The notes under the pieces are model-generated. The model was not told where the DNA came from and did not search any database. It saw only the letters and a list, made by a program, of their open reading frames with translations. A DNA stretch of 64,000 bases from Nitrospirota bacterium (GTDB taxonomy: Bacteria; Nitrospirota; Thermodesulfovibrionia; Thermodesulfovibrionales; UBA9159): contig JAMCWJ010000024.1 of assembly GCA_023475105.1 (NCBI GenBank), positions 1 through 64,000 of the forward strand, in the 5' to 3' direction. Of the stretch, positions 7,093 through 15,888 are shown one piece after another; the first letter of the stretch is position 1, and every line of letters begins with the position of its first letter. The position numbers and the translations under genes are program-made.

Positions 7093-10000
7093 TTATGCAT
7101 CAGCCTCTTCTCCCTGCGCCCGGTTTTTCAGTCCCCTGCCCTTCCAGAGCATATAAATAGCGGGGTAGATTACCAGCGTCAGAATGGTAGAGGTGATTAC
7201 ACCGCCAATCATCGGCGCGGCAATCCTCTGCATAACATCGGAGCCTGCGCCGGTGCTGAACATGACGGGCACGAGACCGGCGAGGATGACGCTGACGGTC
7301 ATCATCTTCGGTCGCAACCTTTTCACTGCACCATACATCACCGCATCCCGGAGGTCATCAATACTGTTCAAACGTCCTTCATTTTTCCACTGTTTGTAGG
7401 CAAGATCAAGATAAAGGAGCATCACGACCCCGGTTTCGGCAGCCAGTCCTGCAAGGGCAATTATCCCAACCCAGACGGCAATGCTCATGTTGTAACCGAG
7501 AATATAAAGATACCAGAATGAGCCCACAAGAGAAAACGGGAGGGCGGAAAGGACTATCAGTGTCTCAGGGATGGACTTCGTGTTGAAGTAGATAAGAACA
7601 AAGATAATGAGTACGGTTAGAGGGATAACGACTTTCAGCCTTTCCTGGGTCTTCACAAGGTATTCATACTCACCGCTCCACTCAAGGCGGTACCCGGCAG
7701 GGATCTTCAGCGCGGAAACCCTCTTTTTTGCCTCATCCACATATCCCCCCACGTCCCTTCCAGTAAAGTCAATAAATACATAAGATGCGAGCAGGCCGGC
7801 CTCGCTCTTAATGGCTGTCGGGCCCCTAACAATCTTTATTTCTACAAGCTCGCCAAGGGGAACCTGAGCCGAACCAATAGATGAAGGAAGCAGGGAGTAG
7901 GCGGTACCTCCTCCGCTCATGGGGCCGGCTCCGGCCTGCAAAGGCATTCCTGAAACAGGCTGGGCTGCGGCCATTCCCATCACGGGTATGAGAACCCTCT
8001 TTAGCCTGGCGATGGTGTCACGTAACTCCCTCGCATATCTTACATTGACGGGATACCTTTCCCTGCCCTCCACGGTCGTAGTGAGGTTCATCCCTCCGAG
8101 GGCGGACTGTATTACCTCCTGAACATCATCTACGGTCAAACCATAGCGTGCCACCTCTTCACGTTTGATCTTGAAATCAAGGAAATAACCCGTCGTCACT
8201 CTTTCCGCATAGGCGCTTCTCGTGCCCCGAATATCTTTTACAGCGTCCTCTATTTCGAAGCCTATCCTCTCGATCTCTTCGATCTTCGGACCCAGAACCT
8301 TGACGCCCACGGGAGTCCTTATGCCGGTCGAGAGCATATCGGTCCTTGCCTTAATGGGCATCGTAAAGGAGTTCGCAACACCCGGGATCTGCAAGGCATC
8401 ATTCATCTCGTTCTTGAGCTTCTCCACGTCCATACCCTTCCTCCACTCCTTTTCGGGCTTGAGATTCACCACAGTCTCGAACATCTCCAGCGGCGCCGGG
8501 TCCGTAGCGGTCTCAGCTCTGCCTGCCTTTCCGAAGACCTGCGCAACCTCGGGTATCTTCTTCAATATCTTGTCCTGCATCTGAAGGAGATCCGTCACCA
8601 CAGAGATCGAAGGAGGCGGCACCGTGACGGGCATGTAGAGGAGTGTCCCCTCGTAAAGGGGGGGCATGAATTCAGAGCCGAGTTTGATAAACGGATAGGT
8701 GGTAACTGCCAGGGCTATTATTGCCAGTACGATAACTGACTTTCTGAACCTTAGGGCAAGTTTAACAAAGGGCTCGTAAACTTTGTGAAGGAGGATGCCT
8801 ACGGGATTCTTTTCTTCAGGTCTTATTTTGCCCCGGATGAAGAGGGTCATCAAGACAGGCGTCAGGGTTATGGCTAGAAGAGATGAGAAAAGCATGGCAA
8901 AGGTCTTTGTGTACGCCAGCGGCTTGAAGAGTCTCCCTGCCTGTGCCTGGAGGGTGAAGACAGGAAGGAACCCGACTGTTATCACGAGGAGGGCAAAGAA
9001 AAGAGACGGACCGACTTCCTTCGCCGCGTCGATGATCACCTCTATCCTCGGACATCGCTTTGCATCCGCAAGACAATACCAGTCTTGCAGCTTTTTATGA
9101 GCATTCTCGACCATGATGATCGACGCATCCACCATCGCTCCTATGGCGATTGCAATGCCGCTCAGACTCATGATGTTCGAAGTGACCTTGAGGTAGTACA
9201 TAAGTATGAATGAGATAATGATCGCTACAGGGAGCGTCAGGATGACCACCAGGGCACTTGGAAGATGAAACAGAAATACAATGCAGACCACGCTCACAGC
9301 TATGGATAGCTTTATAATCTCTTCCCTGAGCGTATCGATGGAACGGTGTATCAGGTCAGACCTGTCATAGGTGACGACAACCTTCATCCCCTTGGGCAGG
9401 CTCGGCTCGATATCATTCCTGATCTTCTCCTTTACCCTATCAATAACGTTCAGGACATTCTCGCCGAATCTGATAACTACGATGCCCCCGGCCACTTCTC
9501 CCTTGCCGTCGAGTTCCGCGATACCCCTCCGTATCTCGGGCCCGAGTTGTACATTGGCAACATCCTTCAGAAAGATCGGCGTCCCGGCGCCATTGGTCCC
9601 TACGGCAATGTCCTCGATGTCCTTAACGCTTCTTATATACCCCCGGCCTCTCAGCATGTATTCGACACCCGAGAATTCGAGCACCCTTCCCTCTACGTCC
9701 TTATTGCTCTTTTTCACCGCTTCCATCACCTTCATAAGAGGAAGGTTATACGCGAGAAGGCGGTTCGGGTCTATCGTTATCTGATACTGTTTTACAAACC
9801 CGCCGATACTCGCCACCTGCGAGACCCCCGGAACGCTCTCCAGGGCAAGCTTTAGGTTGTAATCCTGCACCGTGCGAAGTTGGGAAAGATCATACTGGCC
9901 CGATTCATCGACTACCGCATAAGAAAAACCCCACCCTACTCCCGTCGCATCAGGTCCCAGCACAGGGTTGACTTCCGCGGGGATCTTATTCTTCACGGCC

Positions 10001-10344
10001 TGGAGATATTCGAGCACCCTGCTCCTGGCCCAGTAGATATCGGTCCCCTCTTCGAAGATCACGTAGATGAAGGAACTTCCCAGATAAGAAAAGCCTCGCA
10101 CCGCCTTGACCCTCGGAGCTGCAAGTAATGTGGCAGAGATGGGATAAGTAATCTGGTCTTCAACAAGGTCAGGACTTCTCCCAGTCCATTCGGTGAAGAC
10201 GATCACCTGTGGGTCGCTCAGATCGGGCAACGCGTCGAGGGGGGTGTTTTTCAGCGATAGATATCCCCAAATGCATAAGAAAAAGACAAAAAGGAAGATA
10301 ATGAACTTGTTCCTGGCGCTGTATTCAATGATCTTCGCGATCAC
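7093..10344 (-). CDS. cusA: CusA-type heavy-metal RND efflux pump, inner-membrane subunit
   Basis: A 1083-residue HME-RND transporter driven by the proton gradient, the pump of a tripartite Cu(I)/Ag(I) system. It shows the N-terminal TM1 and the family sequence NTPLDALPDLSDPQVI, the porter-domain repeat after about residue 570, and the TM4 region ending IAIGAMVDASIIMVENAH. An insert near residues 790-815 is rich in Met and Gly (PVMGMAAAQPVSGMPLQAGA), fitting methionine-based copper capture. The stop of cusB lies immediately before its ATG. Metal choice is inferred from CusA similarity and Met content; Zn/Co (CzcA) is less likely. Confidence 0.93.
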   Translation of the reverse strand: MIAKIIEYSARNKFIIFLFVFFLCIWGYLSLKNTPLDALPDLSDPQVIVFTEWTGRSPDLVEDQITYPISATLLAAPRVKAVRGFSYLGSSFIYVIFEEGTDIYWARSRVLEYLQAVKNKIPAEVNPVLGPDATGVGWGFSYAVVDESGQYDLSQLRTVQDYNLKLALESVPGVSQVASIGGFVKQYQITIDPNRLLAYNLPLMKVMEAVKKSNKDVEGRVLEFSGVEYMLRGRGYIRSVKDIEDIAVGTNGAGTPIFLKDVANVQLGPEIRRGIAELDGKGEVAGGIVVIRFGENVLNVIDRVKEKIRNDIEPSLPKGMKVVVTYDRSDLIHRSIDTLREEIIKLSIAVSVVCIVFLFHLPSALVVILTLPVAIIISFILMYYLKVTSNIMSLSGIAIAIGAMVDASIIMVENAHKKLQDWYCLADAKRCPRIEVIIDAAKEVGPSLFFALLVITVGFLPVFTLQAQAGRLFKPLAYTKTFAMLFSSLLAITLTPVLMTLFIRGKIRPEEKNPVGILLHKVYEPFVKLALRFRKSVIVLAIIALAVTTYPFIKLGSEFMPPLYEGTLLYMPVTVPPPSISVVTDLLQMQDKILKKIPEVAQVFGKAGRAETATDPAPLEMFETVVNLKPEKEWRKGMDVEKLKNEMNDALQIPGVANSFTMPIKARTDMLSTGIRTPVGVKVLGPKIEEIERIGFEIEDAVKDIRGTRSAYAERVTTGYFLDFKIKREEVARYGLTVDDVQEVIQSALGGMNLTTTVEGRERYPVNVRYARELRDTIARLKRVLIPVMGMAAAQPVSGMPLQAGAGPMSGGGTAYSLLPSSIGSAQVPLGELVEIKIVRGPTAIKSEAGLLASYVFIDFTGRDVGGYVDEAKKRVSALKIPAGYRLEWSGEYEYLVKTQERLKVVIPLTVLIIFVLIYFNTKSIPETLIVLSALPFSLVGSFWYLYILGYNMSIAVWVGIIALAGLAAETGVVMLLYLDLAYKQWKNEGRLNSIDDLRDAVMYGAVKRLRPKMMTVSVILAGLVPVMFSTGAGSDVMQRIAAPMIGGVITSTILTLVIYPAIYMLWKGRGLKNRAQGEEADA

Positions 10345-11619
10345 TTACTTGACAACCCCCTTCAGTTTTGCCTCCGAGTCAATAAGGAAGTTGGCCGCAG
10401 AAGCGATCTTCTCTTTCTCCTTAAGACCCTTCAGGACCTCGACCAGCCCTTCGGCCCGTAGCCCGAGGGTCACCTCCCTCGGCTCGAAATATCCCTCACC
10501 CTTGTCAACATAGACGATTTGTCTCATTCCCGTATCTATGACCGCATCTTCCGGAATGGCGAGCCTCCTGCCCATATTGATCTTCAGTTCGACATCGGTG
10601 AACATCTGGGGTTTGAGCTGTCCGCCCGGATTGGGAATGGAAAATCTCACCTTAGCGGTCCTTGTTTCGCCGGAAAGCGTGGGATAGACATAATCAATCC
10701 GCGATGTAAACTCCCTGCCCGGAAAATAACTGAGACTGATCTTTGCCGTCTCACCGGTCTTTATTAAAGGTAATTCATATTCATAAATATCAGCAATGAT
10801 CCAGATTGTAGAGAGATCGGCAACGTCAAAGAGCTTTTCTCCGGGCATTACGCGCGTTCCCTTAAATACCATCTTTTGCACGACATAGCCGTTCACCGGG
10901 CTGTATATGGTGAGCGTTCGTATGGGTTTGCCGGTCTCCTCTACCCTTTTGATCTCCTCGTCGGATATATCCCAAAGTTTCAGCCGCTGCCGTGCCGCCT
11001 CCACTATCCTATCGGCATCATTCGAGAGCATATCGGAAACGGAAGGACTCACCCCCTTTTCATTCCCCCCCTTGCCAGGGGGCGTATTGCTTTTCTTTGC
11101 CCATCTCAGGACATTTATGAACTCCTGCTGCGTCGCATAAAGCTCCGGGCTGTAAAACTCGGCAAGGGGCGCCCCTTCCTTTACATACAATCCCGTGTAA
11201 TCCACATACAGTTTTTCAATCCATCCCTCGAATTTTGTGTTTACCGTGGCAAGCCTCTTTTCGTCATATTCGATGCGCCCCACCGTCCTGACGATTTTGT
11301 GGAGGGGTCTTACTGCCACTTCCACGGTCTTGACGCCGATCAACTGCTGCTTTTCGAGAGGAATTTCTACTGTAGGTGCTTCTTCAGCACTTTCTTGTTC
11401 CTTTGGTTGCGCTTTCGTCTGCTCCCCCGGAGGCTGGGGTTGTGACATGCCGGGCATTCCAGGCATTTCGCCACGTCCAGGATCGGCAGCAGGCTGTTGG
11501 GTCGTTGGTTCCTTTCCCGGAAGCCTATTTACGAAACCCGATCTCGAAAGATAAAATAAAATTCCGGCGAGGCTAACGAATCCGACAACGAGTATAACGA
11601 TGAAGTTTCTTTTCTTCAT
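10345..11619 (-). CDS. cusB: CusB-type periplasmic adaptor (membrane fusion protein)
   Basis: A 424-residue adaptor that links the CusA pump to the outer-membrane channel. It has an N-terminal anchor (FIVILVVGFVSLAGILFYL), a Met/Pro/Gln-rich linker (GEMPGMPGMSQPQPPG) likely to bind Cu(I), a hairpin around ATQQEFINVL, a barrel-sandwich half (YSPVNGYVVQKMV, GTRVMPGEKLFDVADLSTIW) and a C-terminal membrane-proximal domain. A low-complexity insert (NTPPGKGGNEKG) sits in the hairpin. It lies directly between the channel and pump genes. Confidence 0.92.
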   Translation of the reverse strand: MKKRNFIVILVVGFVSLAGILFYLSRSGFVNRLPGKEPTTQQPAADPGRGEMPGMPGMSQPQPPGEQTKAQPKEQESAEEAPTVEIPLEKQQLIGVKTVEVAVRPLHKIVRTVGRIEYDEKRLATVNTKFEGWIEKLYVDYTGLYVKEGAPLAEFYSPELYATQQEFINVLRWAKKSNTPPGKGGNEKGVSPSVSDMLSNDADRIVEAARQRLKLWDISDEEIKRVEETGKPIRTLTIYSPVNGYVVQKMVFKGTRVMPGEKLFDVADLSTIWIIADIYEYELPLIKTGETAKISLSYFPGREFTSRIDYVYPTLSGETRTAKVRFSIPNPGGQLKPQMFTDVELKINMGRRLAIPEDAVIDTGMRQIVYVDKGEGYFEPREVTLGLRAEGLVEVLKGLKEKEKIASAANFLIDSEAKLKGVVK

Positions 11620-11621
11620 GT

Positions 11622-12953
11622 TTATTTGCCTCCCAATCGAGAATCCTGAATTCCTGTCACTGCTTCAATTCTTGCTACTGCCTTTTCCCTCTCGACAAAT
11701 TGCTTCCAGTACAAGGTCTCGAAGTCGAGAAGCGCCTTAAGCCTGTTTATCACGGTTATCGCCTCGATCTTCCCCGTAACATAGCCGGCAATGGCTAATT
11801 CAAAATCCTGATAGGTCTTCGGGATCAATCCCTTCTTGTACAAATCCATCAAAATCTCTGCCGTCTTGAGCATGGAATAATTGTCTCTTATATTGGAAGA
11901 GAGCATCAATTTAGTCGATTCAAGCTCATTCCTCGTCTCTGACAGGGAAGCCCTTGCCTCATTCACCGCCTGCCTCTGTTTGGTCTTGTAAAAGATCGGG
12001 ATATTGATTGCAGTTGTAAGGCTCCACATATCCTCAAACTGCCCGCCACCCCTGTTGAAGTAGCCCGCATTGACAGTGAAATCAGGATAATATTCCAGTT
12101 CAGCCATCTTCACCTTTGCCTCAGCAGCCCCGATCATCCTCTCTCTCGCTTTTATTTCAGGCGAATTCTCGTAGGCGATATTGACCAGTTCTTCCATAGT
12201 GCGTCCATATGGCATATATGACGGCTCTACAGGTCTTCCGAGGGGGGAATTGACATCCCTTCCGATCGTGGTGTTAAGCATCGCCTCAAAGGACTGGATC
12301 TTCTGCCTCTGCATTTCTTCCTTCTCGAGAAGCATATATTTCTCTGTCTGGGCCATCAACACCTCCTGCTGGGGACCCATGCCGGAGGAGTATCTCGCTA
12401 TGGCGGCATCTTCTATCCTCGAAAAGAGAGCAGTTGTATCCTTGAGGATGTCGATATCCTTGTATGCAAAAAAGAGATCATAGTAAAGCTCCTTGACCTT
12501 TGCAGTTACCTTTAGTTTCAAGGACTGATAAGAGGCGCCCAGGCTCTCTGACTCCTTTGCAGCCATCTCGCCTTTTGTGGAAAGTTTTCCCGGGAAAGGG
12601 AACATCTGGGAAGCACTGAACATCCACTGGGCCATCTGCATCTTCCCATAGGAGTACTCCTTCCATCCTTCGTTCTGATATCCGAACATGAACATTGGAT
12701 CTGGAAGGCTCTTTGCCTGGGGGATTCTATATTGCGAGGCAGAAACCTTATACTGAGAAGCGAGGATTTCAGGACTCTTTTGCAGCGCCTCATTGATCAG
12801 CGCCTGAAGGTCCAGATCTTCGGCATACACAGTGCTCGCCGCAAATAAAACAGAGCAGAGAACAATGAAGCGGAGAAACGGTGTGGCGGCAAAACGCCCA
12901 AAAAGAGTGATCTCCCCTCCCCGCGACCCCGACACTCCGTATCTCCATATCAT
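11622..12953 (-). CDS. TolC/CusC-like outer-membrane efflux protein
   Basis: A 443-residue outer-membrane factor, the exit duct of the tripartite pump. It has a signal peptide (FIVLCSVLFAASTVYA) and two outer-membrane-efflux repeats typified by LINEALQKSPEILASQYK near the N-terminus and LVNIAYENSPEIKARERM in the second half. The start is uncertain: the first ATG follows the previous stop by 4 bases but has no clear Shine-Dalgarno sequence. Last channel component of the cus operon. Confidence 0.9.
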   Translation of the reverse strand: MIWRYGVSGSRGGEITLFGRFAATPFLRFIVLCSVLFAASTVYAEDLDLQALINEALQKSPEILASQYKVSASQYRIPQAKSLPDPMFMFGYQNEGWKEYSYGKMQMAQWMFSASQMFPFPGKLSTKGEMAAKESESLGASYQSLKLKVTAKVKELYYDLFFAYKDIDILKDTTALFSRIEDAAIARYSSGMGPQQEVLMAQTEKYMLLEKEEMQRQKIQSFEAMLNTTIGRDVNSPLGRPVEPSYMPYGRTMEELVNIAYENSPEIKARERMIGAAEAKVKMAELEYYPDFTVNAGYFNRGGGQFEDMWSLTTAINIPIFYKTKQRQAVNEARASLSETRNELESTKLMLSSNIRDNYSMLKTAEILMDLYKKGLIPKTYQDFELAIAGYVTGKIEAITVINRLKALLDFETLYWKQFVEREKAVARIEAVTGIQDSRLGGK

Positions 12954-12957
12954 AGTT

Positions 12958-13347
12958 CTATTTCACATCTACCGTGAATTTCGCAGTGGAAGTCTTGCCT
13001 GCCCTTGTAACTTTCACCGCTATGTTCCAGGAACCGGCCATGGACGGCTTCATAGTAGCCCTATATCCATCCCCTTTTAATTCAGCATTCGCCTTATAGT
13101 TGGCCGCAGGCATTCCGGGCATTGGAGGCATGCTGTATTCCAAAACCACTTTCGCATCCTTGGCGTGATGACCTGAACCGTCGGTCACCTCGATGCTCAC
13201 GTTGTTATCGCCAACAATCGGTGGGTTCTTGTCGATCTTCACCGCCACATTATATTCGCCTGCCTTCTTGGTAACCTCATAGTCCCTTGCGTAAGCGATA
13301 CCTGCGACCAGGAGCATCACCAAAGTAACTATAGCAACCCTTTTCAT
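12958..13347 (-). CDS. Exported YtkA/FixH-like immunoglobulin-fold protein
   Basis: A 129-residue periplasmic protein: signal peptide (VTLVMLLVAGIAYA) and then a single beta-sandwich domain with the YtkA/FixH patterns NPPIVGDNNVSIEV, VVLEYSMPPMPGMPAANY and MAGSWNIAVKV. The MPPMPGMP stretch is a plausible Cu(I)-binding Met motif. AGGAGG precedes the ATG. It sits between the selenoprotein gene and the channel, so it is probably an accessory or chaperone of the copper pump. Confidence 0.85.
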   Translation of the reverse strand: MKRVAIVTLVMLLVAGIAYARDYEVTKKAGEYNVAVKIDKNPPIVGDNNVSIEVTDGSGHHAKDAKVVLEYSMPPMPGMPAANYKANAELKGDGYRATMKPSMAGSWNIAVKVTRAGKTSTAKFTVDVK

Positions 13348-13371
13348 GTTATCCTCCTTTTCGTTTTTACT

Positions 13372-13779
13372 CTAGCGTTTATATTCTTTTTCGACCATCT
13401 CCCGGATTTTTTTCACAGGATAGCCTTTTTTGTACAGCTCGAAGGCCCTCCGGGCCTCCCCCTGACAAATATCTCACATCGCTGCATGCTTGTCAACGTA
13501 ACAACTGAGGAGACTCTTGTGTCTGAAAACCGGCGACTCCTCACATTGACAAAAGCAGTAGATACTGTCGAGCACCCAGGGGATCTCCTTCGCTATTGCG
13601 TACGCCTCTTTCGCACGGGGATCTCCTAACATCCTTGGATCCAAGGTGGCTCCGTTTTCGCCTCTCCTCAGTGATTCGTCTTTCCGGCCTGTCGCTCCCT
13701 TCTGCGCCGCTTCCATGGCCGCCGCGAAGAAAAGCAACGACAGGCATAGCGCCGTGAAGCCGATGTACTGTCGTTTCAT
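13372..13779 (-). CDS. Probable selenoprotein, PCYCGC/CYCXC-like family, with in-frame UGA
   Basis: A 135-residue exported protein if UGA at 13474-13476 is read as selenocysteine. Signal peptide (FTALCLSLLFFAAAMEA), then SIYCFCQCEESP and HKSLLSCYVDKHAAM, then the UGA, then DICQGEARRAFELYKKGYP and KKIREMVEKEYKR up to a TAG. The part after the UGA has normal coding character and completes the family's C-terminal helix, giving a U-x2-C redox-type motif where I recall relatives having Cys. A hairpin in the right place downstream fits a bacterial SECIS. Function is not established; a thiol/selenol redox or metal-trafficking role is inferred. First gene of the cus operon. The alternative is a 101-residue truncated protein. 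Confidence 0.8.
13441..13459 (-). other. Candidate bacterial SECIS hairpin
   Basis: Read on the minus strand, an 8-bp stem (13452-13459 with 13441-13448, one G-U pair) is capped by the loop GGA (13449-13451). The loop begins 22 bases after the UGA and has G in its first positions, as known bacterial SECIS loops do. It lies inside the coding sequence, as expected in bacteria. Confidence 0.7.
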
Positions 13780-13796
13780 CTCGTCACCTCCCTCAA

Positions 13797-13839
13797 ATTA
13801 TAAAAATAGCTTATAGTAACAATTTGAATAAATTATGAA
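13797..13839 (-). promoter_or_regulatory. Promoter of the selenoprotein-cus operon with 11-bp TTCATA repeats
   Basis: On the minus strand TTCATA (13834-13839) and TTCAAA (13823-13828) are 11 bp apart, the spacing of OmpR/PhoB-type response-regulator sites. Candidate -10 elements are TATAAG (13810-13815) and TATAAT (13797-13802). The array recurs before five other transcription units here. Confidence 0.6.
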
Positions 13840-13906
13840 TTTTTCCAGCACTTTTTCATTTTATTCAATTTCGATCATTGGAAGAGCGCCGCGGCTAGCG
13901 AAACAA

Positions 13907-14308
13907 TCAGATATCGTCCGATATATCGGGGCTCAGGTAAGTTCCGAAAGCGGCCACGCCGGAAATAGCGGGCACGAGATCCTCGTAGATACAGTCCTTA
14001 AGCAGGAAAGCTGATGCTCCCGCCTTGAACACTTCGGAGACAAAGCGCCGGTCCGAGTACATTGACAGCGCAATAACCCTGATGCCTGGAAGTTCGGCAA
14101 CTATCTGCCGGATGGTCTCGATCCCGTTCAAGTCAGGCATTGTGGTACCCATAATGACGATGTCAGGGAATAGCTCCTTGACCAATCGTACCGCCACCCT
14201 TCCATCCTCTGCCTCGGATATGACTTTGATTTCAGGGTGCCTATCGAGCAGTGTTCGGAGACATTCCCGCATAATCTTAGAGTCATCCGCCAGGAGTACC
14301 CTTAGCAT
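13907..14308 (-). CDS. Degenerate stand-alone receiver domain (NarL/FixJ-like)
   Basis: About 133 residues forming one response-regulator receiver domain: acidic pair LLADDS near the start, T/S region ALSMYSD and the conserved Lys in FLLKD. The usual phospho-acceptor (IVIMD) reads IVIMG here, so the key Asp is Gly. The protein stops at YLSPDISDDI where a LuxR-type DNA-binding domain would normally begin. It is probably a phosphorylation-independent or decayed regulator. The ATG was chosen over a GTG three codons earlier because AAAGG lies about 8 bases before it. Confidence 0.82.
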   Translation of the reverse strand: MLRVLLADDSKIMRECLRTLLDRHPEIKVISEAEDGRVAVRLVKELFPDIVIMGTTMPDLNGIETIRQIVAELPGIRVIALSMYSDRRFVSEVFKAGASAFLLKDCIYEDLVPAISGVAAFGTYLSPDISDDI

Positions 14309-14390
14309 TACGTACACCTTTCAGCCGGGTTAACCGGCACAAAACCATTCCAAAACGAAGAGAAAAGGCAACCCTTTACACCCGGGATGT

Positions 14391-14621
14391 CTAAGCCCAC
14401 ACCAGTATCCTTTCCCCTCTTCTCTTCAATTCGTCCGACACGCGCTCGGCCACCTCCAGGACATCTCCGGCCCCGTAGGTCATCCTTTTGCCTTCGACGC
14501 AGAAAGTTATCTCTTCGCAGAGCATGATCTCCCTGGTAGCTGTCCTCGCTTTCGTTGCTCTGCCCAAAAGGACCTTCAGCACCTGACTCCTGCCGATGAC
14601 CTGTTCATAACAACGCGTCAT
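14391..14621 (-). CDS. Small protein of unknown function
   Basis: 76 residues, not recognised. The C-terminal half (EITFCVEGKRMTYGAGDVLEVAERVSDELKRRGERILVWA region) looks like a short beta-hairpin followed by a helix; two Cys occur. No signal peptide. The case for a real gene is the good coding character and a close match to the ECF-type promoter directly upstream, which also precedes other local genes. Confidence 0.55.
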   Translation of the reverse strand: MTRCYEQVIGRSQVLKVLLGRATKARTATREIMLCEEITFCVEGKRMTYGAGDVLEVAERVSDELKRRGERILVWA

Positions 14622-14661
14622 GGAAAAAACTCCCTCCCGCTATCGCTGCTTTCTTTGTTTT

Positions 14662-14687
14662 GACGAAGCTGACTTGAAAAGGTTACA
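14662..14687 (-). promoter_or_regulatory. ECF-sigma-type promoter
   Basis: Minus strand TGTAACC (14681-14687), 15 bases, CGTC (14662-14665). The same elements at the same or one-base-different spacing occur before the local ECF sigma operon and three other genes. Confidence 0.65.
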
Positions 14688-14740
14688 TAAGTTATTCTCA
14701 TCTCTTCCGTTCAAAAGTGATCAGAACCCTGTCCATTCAG

Positions 14741-14890
14741 ATGATGTACATGTCTCACCTTATGCAGAGAGGAAATGTATCCAGAGGAAAAATACCGGTG
14801 CTTCAGCAAAGGATGCACCTGGCGGAAAAAAGGATTGAGACAATACAAGCGAAGACGGATTCTCTCAAGGAGATACTTAAAGAGAGCTGA
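14741..14890 (+). CDS. Possible 49-residue helical protein
   Basis: A short frame giving MMYMSHLMQR..., with a strongly helical, charged C-terminus (HLAEKRIETIQAKTDSLKEI) that could form a coiled coil. Not recognised. There is no convincing ribosome-binding site, so it is tentative. It lies divergently from the 14391-14621 gene. Confidence 0.3.
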   Translation: MMYMSHLMQRGNVSRGKIPVLQQRMHLAEKRIETIQAKTDSLKEILKES

Positions 14891-14967
14891 TCAGGCTCAC
14901 CCCCAACGCCGCCCGACACGGAAACTAGGCGGCCCGGCTTACCTCAAGTGCCCCGGATAAGCCTCCC

Positions 14968-15378
14968 TCAATGACTATGGTGTCCTTTCTCCGGCGCCTG
15001 TTCCTGCGAACCAATGTTGGATCTTCCCTTTTCCATTTTCTCGATATATTTCTCAGGGTCTTTCTTGAATTCTTCAAGGCAGTCTGTGCAACAAAAGGCG
15101 TAGATCTTTCCCTTGTATTCGTATGTCACCTTTGTCTTTTCATCAATCCCCTCGCCACTTACCGGACATATCGAGTTCCCTGCCTCCTCTGCTTTGTTCC
15201 CTTCCGGAGAGGCCTTTGCTTTCTCTGCGCCGGCCTCTTTCTCGTGTTCCGCGTGCGCCGTCTGCAAGTAACTTTTCTCAAGTCTTCTTTCTTCACCGCT
15301 CAGTGCAGAAAAAGAAAGGCCGTTTACCCCGATTACGCCCACCACTGCAACCACAACAACCGTCATTTTCTTAAGCAT
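14968..15378 (-). CDS. Exported YHS/TRASH-domain metal-binding protein
   Basis: About 136 residues: signal/anchor (MTVVVVAVVGVIGVNGLSF), a Lys/Glu/Ala-rich linker, then a YHS/TRASH-type domain with ICPVSGEGIDEKTKVTYEYKG and FCCTDCLEEFKKDPEKYI, and a His-ending tail (KGHHSH). Cys residues in CPV and FCCTDC are the usual copper/zinc ligands. The ATG (MLKK) was chosen because AAGGAGG is 6 bases upstream, while the earlier ATG abuts that site. A periplasmic metal chaperone or sensor role fits the nearby cus operon but is inferred. Confidence 0.88.
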   Translation of the reverse strand: MLKKMTVVVVAVVGVIGVNGLSFSALSGEERRLEKSYLQTAHAEHEKEAGAEKAKASPEGNKAEEAGNSICPVSGEGIDEKTKVTYEYKGKIYAFCCTDCLEEFKKDPEKYIEKMEKGRSNIGSQEQAPEKGHHSH

Positions 15379-15888
15379 GCTCATCCTCCTTAATCTTTCC
15401 CTCGCCCTGTGCATTCCTTTATCAGAATCGCCCGGCCCTGAATAAAGAGCTCTTTTTTCTTTACAATATAAAATTTAGTATATAAAACTATCAACAGAAA
15501 TTTATCACCTTACGGAGGTGCTTTTCCGTAACCTGATCCATACTGCCCTTCTCCCTGCGTACCGGCAGTTCGTTACCCTTCTCATTTCATCCGTCTTCCG
15601 GCGTTCTGTAATCGTTTTGTGAAATATTTCTCATGGGTCCGCCGAGCACAGGCATCTACCTGTCGTTCCTCGCGACACTTCCGGCCTGGACCTTTCCGGG
15701 GAAGAACTATTTCAAATTGTCTTCACAATCTTGTGTTACAATTGCATACAGACTGTAGAGATAGCAAAAATCGCTTCGCTCTGAAGCCCGGTGGCAGCGG
15801 GAAGAGATGGAGATGCTGCCGCGAGGACGTTCCTTGCGGAAAAGAGAATTCAAAGATTATCCACGTGATGGCGCCTTCGCCAAGAACG
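15379..15888. other. Intergenic region without recognised genes
   Basis: About 510 bp between divergent genes. The left part is AT-rich (TTTATATACTAAATTTTATA on the minus strand) and probably holds the YHS-gene promoter. On the plus strand GTTACC-N14-CGTC near 15573-15596 resembles the local ECF-type promoter but is one base short in spacing. No coding sequence or RNA family was recognised. Confidence 0.4.

Noticed and set aside
6465-7156. Plus-strand frames between pgk and cusA
   Set aside because: They run through the pgk 5' end and the dispersed repeat and show no family character.
13372-13473. Alternative reading of the selenoprotein as two genes (101-residue protein plus small downstream peptide)
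   Set aside because: The downstream 33 codons have no start codon or ribosome site and continue the same domain, so read-through at UGA is the simpler explanation.
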